Shown: piece after piece, positions 19,871 to 28,400 of the stretch
How the letters are laid out: every line of letters begins with the position of its first letter
Position numbering within the stretch: the stretch's first letter is position 1
Origin: Rhynchopus sp. YZ270_cl-10
Lineage: Eukaryota > Euglenozoa > Diplonemea > Diplonemida > Diplonemidae
Length of the DNA stretch: 64,000 nucleotides
Reading direction: 5' to 3'
Assembly (NCBI GenBank): GCA_964035575.1
Contig: OZ037836.1
Coordinates: 1,612,001 to 1,676,000 of the forward strand
The notes under the pieces: model-generated
What the model saw: the letters and a program-made list of their open reading frames with translations, nothing else
Databases searched by the model: none
Told to the model about the DNA's origin: nothing
Translations under genes and position numbers: made by a program

Positions 19871-20370
19871 TAATGAAGTTGGAAAGAACAAGAAAATAGA
19901 TTGAAACAAAAAAAAAAAAAAAAACGTTATTTTCCTTGTCCTCTTTTATCCACGCATCTCTGTGGAGTTCTCACCTTTTGTTTTCCAGCCGGGATCTGAG
20001 CTAATGACCCTGTGTCTGCAATGATGCTGTTCATTTGATTGATGAGAGGAAGCGGAGGGTGCAGAGGGTGGAGGGCATATCAGATGCAAACCTCGCATTG
20101 GGGTGCACACACAGCACAGTCCTTGCAGTAATGTTCATTTCGTTCTCCCAGATCAGCGGCGCAAGGATTAGCTCCACATAGCCTCACCCACGGGGAAGAG
20201 GACCCCAGCCAGAACCACCGTACGAACGGAGGAACTGCAGAAAACGCCAATACCAACGTTTTCGAGCATTTGTTCAGGGTTGAAACCCTGCAAAATGGGG
20301 TATTTCTTGTCTTGTCCTCCACACCCTACCACCACACACAGAGATCAGAATACAAAACCACAACAAACAA

Positions 20371-20586
20371 ATGGACGTGCACTTCGAGGATTTCAGAGCG
20401 AATCAGCACACAGTCGAGGTGGGTGCAGATGACACAGTGGAGGGCTTGCGGCGGAAGGTGGCGACTGCAATGGGGTTGCCTGAAGACGGCTTTTGCATGA
20501 GTTTCGGTGGCGAACCGATGGGAGAAGGAGCGGACATGACGCAGCTGAGTGCTGGTGACACAATCATCCTCACGAAGACGAAGAAG
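20371..20586 (+). pseudogene. Ub-LRR gene, piece 1: ubiquitin-like domain, interrupted by 1.65-kb element
   Basis: ATG and 72 codons of the Ub-like domain (MDVHFEDFRANQHTVEV ... TIILTKTKK) follow the full conserved upstream block. Immediately after the codons for TKTKK the sequence leaves the family and enters the ribozyme-headed element; as it stands the frame stops after five foreign residues. The LRR part of the gene resumes at 22259 and again at 30350. The phase is preserved at both junctions, so the gene was intact before the two insertions. Confidence 0.93.
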
Positions 20587-20656
20587 GGGGCAATTAACGT
20601 CTGACCAACCGCCAAGTGGGGCCCCTGGACGCCGTGTTCGCATGGTACTGAGTCAG
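20587..20656 (+). ncRNA. Predicted HDV-like self-cleaving ribozyme at the 5' end of the 1.65-kb element
   Basis: Pairings read by eye: P1 GGGGC (20587-20591) with GCCCC (20621-20625); P2 CTGAC (20601-20605) with GTCAG (20652-20656); a short P3 (CCA/TGG or CC/GG around 20605-20620); P4 CCGTG (20632-20636) with CATGG (20641-20645), closed by a TTCG loop. The joining strand ACTGA (20647-20651) offers the catalytic C in a C-N-R-A context. P1.1 could form between CC in loop 3 (20612-20613) and GG just after P1 (20627-20628). P1 is short (5 bp). Cleavage would fall exactly at the element's 5' end. Confidence 0.62.
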
Positions 20657-22239
20657 CGTGGGCGGCCGCCTCTCCAATGATGGATTCGCTCGGGACCGGA
20701 GGAGGAACAAGCCGATGTGGGGACCCTGGTTATTAACACAACATCACAGTCAATTTCGGGCAGATCACCAGCTTATGTAGGCTACGCAAACCCCTTCGAG
20801 GGGTTTCAAGAATCTGTTACCTGTGCGGTGACTGGGAGTGTGTTGATGCCGATGAGGGGATCCCAGGTACAAGAAGGAAGCGTTGCCGGTGTCTCTACTG
20901 GTGACGGAATATTGTTGCTGTTCCTGTGTTGTCGTTTGACCGCATGGGAACGTTTTGTTGCTTTGTTGGTGCGTACACTGTATGTGAAACAACTGTGGAT
21001 CAGCAGGTACGTGCTCTTGTGTATTCAGTGTGGTGTGTTGTAGTTTTGTTCAGTTCAGTTCAGTTTTCATCTTTTTGCCGTAGTAGAATTCTTGTGTTAT
21101 GTGTTTAACCTCAGGCTGTGTACACCGTAGTGAAACATCTGTGGATCTGCAGGTGCGTGCTCTGTCGTTAATTCAGTGTGGCATGTTGTAGTTTTTGGTC
21201 TGTTTTTACGTTTTTATACGTTAGTAGAAGAAGGGATCTGCGAACATTCATTCGCAGGTGGGTACAAGTTGTCGCCGTGGCATTCAGCTACGGTGCAGAA
21301 GAAGTAGTAGGGCAGACCAACGTCTGTGCTAGAAGGAAGAGGTTAAGCTTTCAGGGTGTATGCACTGTACGTGAAACAACTGTGGATCTGCAGGTACATG
21401 CTCTGCTGTTTTTCCATTGTGTTTATTTTTGTTCTATTTTCACGTGCTTTGGTACGTTGACAGATGAAGGAGTTGTCGTCGTGGCGTCCAGCTACGGTGC
21501 AGAAGAGGCAGTAGGGCAGACCAACTACCAACTGTAGGGTCTGTGCTACGCGGAAAGGCTGGTACTTGAGTTTGTTCACTGTTTGTTGTAACTCCTTCCC
21601 TGCCGGCACTCCCTTACTTGTAAGGAAGAAGTTACAACTTTCTCTGTACAAATCAGGGGGATTTTGTGTGGCCGTCTGCCATATTGTGTGGACATGTTAG
21701 CTGACGGTGCTGCTGTTTCTTTTACAGCAACACTGCTCTTGCTGTTGATTTTTCTTTTTCATTTTTACTTTTATTGTTTCGAAAAACGGAGGTTAATGTT
21801 TCCGGTTCGGGCCTGGACTCCGACCCCTACTTTTGCTGACGCGTACGAACGGTCGTGAACCGTCCCCACTCTCTTACGGTGCGGGCAACGCGGTAACGGT
21901 GGCTAGGAAGAAGGGAATCACCCAGAACCACTAATCGCAGCCTGACAGGCACCGAACCTCGGGTGAGAATCCCCTCCTGTCAGCCCTGTTCGAAGTACCT
22001 ATTTTGTTTGACCTTCTTGTCTTTTTGACTTTTTGACTTTTCTTTTATGCTATCGAACAGTGCACCCCCAGTAGTGTTGGCATGCATACCTGGGCTGGTC
22101 GGCTTGCCGATCTGTTCCAGGGACTGGGGTAAAGTGCCATTAAACGCAGCAGGTACCTGTGTTTTTTGGGGGTCTTTTGGTTGGGAAGGTCACAGAAAGA
22201 AGGCCCGGCCTGCCAGAGACCGTTAAAACGGACTACCAC
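20587..22239 (+). mobile_element. Non-autonomous retroelement with 5' HDV-like ribozyme, 1.65 kb
   Basis: Flanked by a perfect 19-bp duplication of host sequence, cctcacgaagacgaagaag (20568-20586 and 22240-22258), as expected from target-primed reverse transcription. The first base after the left duplication starts a predicted HDV-like ribozyme. The interior has no ORF of convincing length but contains three related units (about 20965-21060, 21115-21210, 21350-21440) with gtgaaacaactgtggatc and caggtacgtgctct. The 3' end (gttaaaacggactaccac) does not match the LINE seen here, so its mobilising partner is probably another LINE. Confidence 0.85.
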
Positions 22240-22258
22240 CCTCACGAAGACGAAGAAG

Positions 22259-22572
22259 TACGAAGCCTTTGCAGAGCTTCATGCGTTGGGTGTGACCGAC
22301 ATTACAGCCGAGAAGTTGGAGAGTGTGGAGGATGCTGAGGTGGCGTGTTTGCTTCTGCAGGCGGAGGTTGCGACTATCATTCCTGATGGGTTCTTGAGAG
22401 AGTCATCGTTGACGAGACTTGATCTCAGTGCTGTGTCCTTTGTGACACAGATTGGAGACAACTTCCTCGAGGAGTGCACCTCGTTGACAAGTGTCGACCT
22501 CTCTGGGTTGAGCAATGTGACGGTGATTGGCGATTGCTTTCTTTCCGACTGCAACTCTTTAACCACTCTGGA
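22259..22572 (+). pseudogene. Ub-LRR gene, piece 2: linker and first LRRs
   Basis: Begins at YEAFAELHALGVTDITAEKL right after the second copy of the 19-bp duplication. It continues through LTRLDLSAVSFVTQIGDNF and LSGLSNVTVIGDCFL to CNSLTTL, where the LINE is inserted after ctctttaaccactctgga. It ends in phase 2 (GA), and the T at 30350 completes the Asp codon, so the frame continues in piece 3. Confidence 0.92.
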
Positions 22573-22702
22573 GGGATACACACAACGTACACAAAAAGAA
22601 AGAATATAAACAATGTTTTCGTACATGGTGTCGAAGTCACGTCCAGCCTCCACGCGGAGTATCCCGGGCAACGATCCGTCACACGGATCGGCCAAGTGGA
22701 CG
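22573..22702 (+). ncRNA. Predicted HDV-like self-cleaving ribozyme at LINE 5' end, overlapping ORF1 start
   Basis: P1 is 7 bp, GGGATAC (22573-22579) with GTATCCC (22659-22665). P2 is CGTCCA (22640-22645) with TGGACG (22697-22702). P3/L3 is GCCTCCACGCGG (22646-22657), very close to the HDV GCC-UCCUCGC loop. J1/4 GGGCAA follows P1 directly, as in HDV. P4 is CGATCCG (22672-22678) with CGGATCG (22684-22690). J4/2 GCCAA supplies the catalytic C (22692) followed by N-A-A. Base 1 coincides with the LINE's first base after the target duplication. The ORF1 ATG (22613) lies in the long J1/2 loop, so the 3' half of the fold is also coding. Confidence 0.85.
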
Positions 22703-25477
22703 CCACACCCGCCGGCGCCTGTGTGCTGCAGGTCGTGGAACTGCTATTGCAGTGACGAGGTGACGGCGGCGGCGGAGCAGGCGCACTGGACTGAGGGGCT
22801 ACGGCAGCCCGCCTACCCGGGGGCAGGCGGCATGAAGCGCAGTGCAGGGGAGGAGAGGAAGGATCCCGATGTCTTCATCGGAGTAGTGACGGGCGAGAAG
22901 GTGCGGGACACGACGGGGCTGTGTGCGCTGGCGCGTGATGCGACGGAGGAGGAACCAGGAACGCACTGGGAAGTAACCCGCCGCCTGGCAAACATCACCA
23001 AGGCAGAAGCCGCGTACGAGGGCATCCTGCTCGGGCTTCAAGGGGTGGCCGACGGGTCGTACCCGAAGGGCACCCACGCGCGCGTGTGGGTCACGCACTT
23101 GGTGGTCTGGAGGCAGGTGGCTGAGGGGCACGCCTGCGACTCGTCGTTGCTGAAGCCGAGGCTGGAGAAGGTGAAGGCGCTGCTGGGCGAGTTGAAGAAG
23201 AGGGGGATAAGGGTATCGCTGCAGCACTGCGCGAAGGCGGGGAAGGGGATGAAGGAGGCAGAGAGCAACGCCCAGCTGGTTGCAGGAGGGGGGTACGCCG
23301 CAAGGGGATGCAGGACGGAGACGCTGGCAGCTGCCGTGCAGCCAGGTGTCAAGGGACACCTGGAAAGATGGGGGTTGCGATGGGAGGAATGTGGGGGCAA
23401 GGGGGACTGTCTGTTCCGGTCGGTGGCGTGGTCTGTGGAGCGGTCCCCGAATGGTCACGCAGGCTTCCGCAGGCTCGCAGTTGAGGTGATGAAGGAGCAG
23501 AAGGCACACTACAGCCCATTTGTGGACGAGGGGTGCATTGATGCATACCTGGCAGGCATGGCGCAGCTGGGGACATGGGGGGACCATTTGTGTCTCCATG
23601 CGATCGCCAAGGTGATGAAGGTCCGCATTGTTGTGCTTGACGTTGGACCGGAGAACGCGCTACGGGCTACGCTGATCGACGGGCAGTCCGACGGGCAGCT
23701 GGCAGAAGGAACTCCGGAGAAGGCTAACCTCACCTTCACGGAGTCTGACGTAGTCCTGGGGTTCGAGGGGGTACACTACGGTGCTGTGGAATCGGCAGGG
23801 TTGAAGGTGGGGGAGGAACTTCTGTGCGCAGTGGGACAACCGCAACTGCACGTACCGGCTACAGCTGTGAAGGGGAAGAAGAAGGCGACGGCGGTGACCC
23901 AGAGCGCAGCGGAGGATGCACTGAACCTGGCGCCCCAGGGATGGAAAATACCGGTGTGGGATGCAGTGCCCAGCAATGTGGAAGGGGTGACGCAGGTGGC
24001 GGCAGTTGCGTGGAAGGCGAGCGAACTTCTGCAGGGGTTACAGTTGCTGCACCAACTTCCGCAGATGGTGATTGTGTCCCGTTCGAAGTGTACGGGTGCA
24101 GCGCGCACGAAGAAGGCGAAGGTGGCGGTGAAGACGGAGCGGGGAGCAAAGGTGGAAGAAGTGTGGCTGTCGTCCATGACAACTAACTTGGACGACGTGG
24201 TGAAGCCGGTGGAGAGCACGTTCTCGAGCAAGCTGATTACGCTGATGGGCAGAACGATGTTGCTCCAGGGGGAGGGGCGCACAAAGGGAGAGCAACGCAT
24301 GCGTCGGTGGTACGGGTTGCAGGGGGTGCGGTGTGGACGCGGCTTGGAGAGAGGAGGATGGATGGAGATGTCTGTGGACGTGACGGAGGACATGGTGTGC
24401 GCCATGCTGAGGAGAAGCGGACGGGAAGGGGTGTTTGTGCGGCACCTCTTCCAGGCAAAGGAGTACGGGGACTGTGGGTTGTTGTGGAAGGCGGAACCGC
24501 TGGAGTCTGCTCTGGCACGGCTGGACCTTGTTGAGGAGAACATGGAGGATAGCGTGCGCGGACTCGCCGTAGGGGAAGGGGGCTACGCGGTGCGGGTGAT
24601 GAAGGGGGACTTGGAGGCTGCGAAGAGGCTTCTTGTGCAGGAGGACGTCGTCGTGCAGGGACACAGGTACGAGATTGGGGGAATTCCGGCGAACACGTCG
24701 GTCCAGCTGTTGTGTGAGGGGCTGGTGAGGGAGGCGAGCTGGACGGTGAAGGTGCTGTCGCGAGGGCACAAGTGGACGGTTACGTCGGATGTGCCGTGCC
24801 CGAGCACAGAAGGGGTGCTGGAGGTGGGTGGATTGGTGTTGACGGTGTGTGCGGTGAAGGAAGGGCGTCGTGTGCAGAAGGTGGGTGCGAATCCGTGGGG
24901 TTTCCCTCTGGCGCAGTTCCCAGTACCGAGGCAAGGAGCAGCAGAGAGCGGCGCTGGCACGTGGGCGGCTAAGGCGAGGGGATACGCACCACCTGCAGCT
25001 CGACCCCACCCTGCAACAGGGGCACCGGCGGCTCCGGCACCTCCCGCAGCTTCATCAGCAGCGCAGGACGAGATAGAGATGATGAAGAAGGAGATGAAGG
25101 AATTGCGGGAGATGATGAAGGGCGTCATGGAGCAGCAGAAGGAGATGTTGGAGGCACAGAAGCGGATGATGGGACAGCCGCAGCAGTCGGCACCAGTCGC
25201 GCAACCGCCGCAGCCTCTCGACATGGAACAGCTCAGAGCAGAATGTGCTGAGATGAAGGAGACGGTGCAGCAGTGCAAGGACCAGAACGTGCAGCTGGCA
25301 GCGGAGAGCAAGCGGCTCACGGAGGAGAACGAGGCGCTGAAGAAGGCAGCTCGCGAGGCCAAGGACAAGGCCAGGGATGCTCAAGATCGTGGCGGTGAGG
25401 AGAAGAAGAAAGATACGACGACGGACGAGAACAGCCGCCCCCGCGACACGGACAATAACCGAGAAAGGTCGTATTAA
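22613..25477 (+). CDS. LINE ORF1: RNase H-like, OTU protease, coiled coil (954 aa)
   Basis: Starts at the first ATG, 40 nt into the element. Residues 85-225 resemble an RNase H fold (NITKAEAAYEGILLGL, then ARVWVTHLVVWRQV, then HCAKAGKGMKEAESNAQLVA). The usual Asp residues appear replaced (GDS-type motif reads THL, the last AD reads AQ), so it is probably non-catalytic. Residues 253-395 are an OTU cysteine protease domain with Asp265-Cys266 in GGKGDCLFRSVA and His388 in GVHYGAV, all catalytic positions retained. Residues 600-800 are an unassigned globular region. A Pro/Ala-rich linker and a long Met/Glu/Lys coiled coil (about 845-940) end the protein. It probably binds element RNA; the OTU domain may remove ubiquitin from host or element proteins (inference). 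Confidence 0.9.
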   Translation: MFSYMVSKSRPASTRSIPGNDPSHGSAKWTPHPPAPVCCRSWNCYCSDEVTAAAEQAHWTEGLRQPAYPGAGGMKRSAGEERKDPDVFIGVVTGEKVRDTTGLCALARDATEEEPGTHWEVTRRLANITKAEAAYEGILLGLQGVADGSYPKGTHARVWVTHLVVWRQVAEGHACDSSLLKPRLEKVKALLGELKKRGIRVSLQHCAKAGKGMKEAESNAQLVAGGGYAARGCRTETLAAAVQPGVKGHLERWGLRWEECGGKGDCLFRSVAWSVERSPNGHAGFRRLAVEVMKEQKAHYSPFVDEGCIDAYLAGMAQLGTWGDHLCLHAIAKVMKVRIVVLDVGPENALRATLIDGQSDGQLAEGTPEKANLTFTESDVVLGFEGVHYGAVESAGLKVGEELLCAVGQPQLHVPATAVKGKKKATAVTQSAAEDALNLAPQGWKIPVWDAVPSNVEGVTQVAAVAWKASELLQGLQLLHQLPQMVIVSRSKCTGAARTKKAKVAVKTERGAKVEEVWLSSMTTNLDDVVKPVESTFSSKLITLMGRTMLLQGEGRTKGEQRMRRWYGLQGVRCGRGLERGGWMEMSVDVTEDMVCAMLRRSGREGVFVRHLFQAKEYGDCGLLWKAEPLESALARLDLVEENMEDSVRGLAVGEGGYAVRVMKGDLEAAKRLLVQEDVVVQGHRYEIGGIPANTSVQLLCEGLVREASWTVKVLSRGHKWTVTSDVPCPSTEGVLEVGGLVLTVCAVKEGRRVQKVGANPWGFPLAQFPVPRQGAAESGAGTWAAKARGYAPPAARPHPATGAPAAPAPPAASSAAQDEIEMMKKEMKELREMMKGVMEQQKEMLEAQKRMMGQPQQSAPVAQPPQPLDMEQLRAECAEMKETVQQCKDQNVQLAAESKRLTEENEALKKAAREAKDKARDAQDRGGEEKKKDTTTDENSRPRDTDNNRERSY

Positions 25478-25485
25478 TCACGACC

Positions 25486-28400
25486 GTGGGCCTTGCCCCA
25501 CTAAAGATAGTGTGCAGCAATGTGACGGCGCTGCAGACAGGCGGGAGCTCTCTGCTGAAGGTTGCGGAGGATGCTCACGTTGTTCTGGTACAAGAGACAA
25601 AGTGCACCGTGACGACGCAGAAGCGCCTCTCCATCGAGTACCGCGAGCAGGGTTGGCAGGTGGTGTGGGGTAAGGAGTTGCCGGAATGGAGGTCGGCCGA
25701 AGAAGCGAAATCTGGTGGTGTTGCGATTCTGGTGCAAGAGGGAATACCTGTGCTCACGAGCCCGCCCTCCTCAACCTTGGAAAAGAACCTCTGGGACTCA
25801 ACGCGATGGGTGAAGGCGAAGGTGGCGTACGGCAAAGGCAACGAGTGGATCGACGTGACCTCCGTCTACGCGCCGTCGGCGGACCCGGAGGCTAGGGAGA
25901 AAATACTTGGCGAGGTGATGGAGGCTGCTGCAGAGCTTGGTGACATTCCTGGGGTGATTGGTGGGGACTTCAACGCAGGTCCCGGGAAATCAGGTGTGCT
26001 GGCTGCTACGCTAGACACAGGATGGTGGAAGGACACTGCCGAAGAGCACGCAAGGGTGCTTGGGACGACCCCGGAGAACACCTACTTCTCAGTGAAGGAG
26101 GGCAAGGAGATCCGCAAGAGGCTCGATTACGTTCTGCTGAACCGAGCTGCGTGCACAGGGCTGTCGTCTGTGAAGGTTGTCCACGACTCTGGGCTCCCGC
26201 AGCACAGACCGGTAGAGATAGCGCTGGATGTAGGTGCGTACAGGCAGATCGTGCTCGCGTACACTCTGCCGAAGCAGTTCCCTTTGGAGAAGTGTGGACA
26301 GGGTGTGAAGACGGCACAAAAGGCGTTTGCGAACAAGGAGCTGCAGTGGGGGGCGCTTCAACACCCTCAGGATAGGTGGATCCAGTGGAACAAGTGGGCA
26401 GAGGACTTCTTGCTGCAGGCGTGCGAAGGCGAGATTGAGGGCCCGACGAAGGCGTATTGCGGTAGAGGCAGAACGTTCGACCCCACACCGAAGCACCGGA
26501 CTGCGAAGCAGAGCAAGGAAGGGGACGCTCTGACGGTGAGCCAGAGAAGGCTGACGAAGAACGTGGGCAGGCTGGAAGAATGTCGACTGTGGTACGTGAG
26601 GAGCAACGGTGGTGTGCCGCCACATGACGTGTGCAATTGTTGGAGCAAGGCGCGGAAGGAACTGCGTGTTCTGCTGGACGACGACTCACTGCAACAGGAT
26701 ATGCCTAGCGAGGAGGCTTTGGTGGATCTGTGCAGAGCCGTGCGAGTGAAGGTGTCAACGCTTGCGGACCGAGTGAAGCGGAAGCGACTGGAGGACTGGC
26801 GGCAGCGCCTACGGGATGCATGGCACAATGCTCCCAAGGCGATCTTCAAATACTGCAAGGACGAACAGTACAGGAAGATGACTGCCCTGAAGAACGAGGA
26901 TGGGAAGTTCACCGCCAACGCTGAGGAGATGGACACCCTCCTGCATGAGGCGTGGATGCCGATTCTTCGCCGATATGCGGAAAAGCCAGAGCCCGACTGG
27001 GGTGCGTTCAGGGAGAAGTTTGCAGAAGACATCGCAGGCAAGGGACAAGCGATGCAGATGGACAGGCTGACGGGGAAGGAGTTGCAGCAAACTCTGGGGA
27101 GGATGAAGACACAAACTTCTGCTGGGGTGGAGGGTTGGCGCATGGCAGAGCTGAAGGCGCTTCCTCTGGTGCTGCTCGACAGGCTGGCAGATGTGTTTGA
27201 TGCGATTGAGTGTACGGGAGAGTGGCCGCCTTCTTTGATGAGAGCACTCATTGCGCTCATCCCCAAAGGGGAAGACGACACTCCGCTGAAGCAGCGACCA
27301 ATCACGATTACTTCGTGTGTGTACAGACTGTGGGCGGCAGCGAGGTTGCGAAGGCTGATAAAGTGGCAGGAAAGCTGGATTGGTGAGCAACAGCACGGCT
27401 TCAGAGCAGGACACAGCACTGCCCACCTGTACTGGCATTTGTCACTCAAACTGGAGAAGGCGGTGCTGTCGGGTGACGACACAGACCAGGTATGGGGCTT
27501 CACGATTGACTACGCCAAATGTTTCGATCGTGTACCTCATGAGATTGTGCTATCGCTGGCGGAGGAGTGGGGCGCGCACTGGCGCATTCTTGGACCACTG
27601 AGGGCGGCGTACACTGCCATGGAACGCCGCTTCAAGTTGGGAGACGTAGGTGTGGGAGGCGCTTTCCGTACGACAAATGGTATCCTGCAAGGATGCCCGC
27701 TTTCTGTCGTGCTGTTGAACGCGCTGATGGCGGTGTGGGGATCTGCAGTGACGAGAAGGACGGGAGCAATCGCCATGGGGTACGCTGACGACGTGTATGC
27801 TGTGGCGAACACGGAAGCGGAGGTGCATGGTGCTGCGAGGGTGACGAAGGAGTTTATCACTGCTGCGGACATGGAGGTCAAGGCAGAGAAGTGCGTAGGA
27901 TTTACCTCGAAGGAGGGAACAAAGACGAAGTTTGGACTTGGCGACGGGTTCTTCCCCGACAAGAAGCAGTTCGGGGCGGTTGGAGCAGACATTTTGGCAG
28001 GAAAGGGGAACTTCGGGCCCATCGCGCGTGAGCGTGCGGTTACTGCGCACCGTGTATTTACGAGGGTTTCGAGTGTGCCATTATCCTTCACTGAGAAGGC
28101 ACTTATTGGCGCAAGGGGACCAATGATGGCAGCGTTGCATGGGTGCGAAGTGACAGACTTCTCGAAGCAGACGATAGAGACGCTGAGGCAAGGGGCAGCA
28201 CTGGCAGTCTGGGGGCAGGGCAGGAAGCAGCGCACGCTGAACATTGTGTGGCATGTGTTATCTCCGGTTGGGATTGATGCGCCAGCGGAGATTGTGCAGA
28301 GGAGGATGGCGGCCTTTCTCCGACTGACAGAAGATGACGGCATGCGGAGAGAAGCAGAAGAAGTGTGGAGGCTGGCACATGACCGAAGAGCGGAGCGGGA

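Noticed and set aside
21830-22030. Possible tRNA or 5S-like gene in the 1.65-kb element (ggttcgggcctggactccga)
   Set aside because: No cloverleaf with acceptor, D and anticodon arms could be drawn around it.
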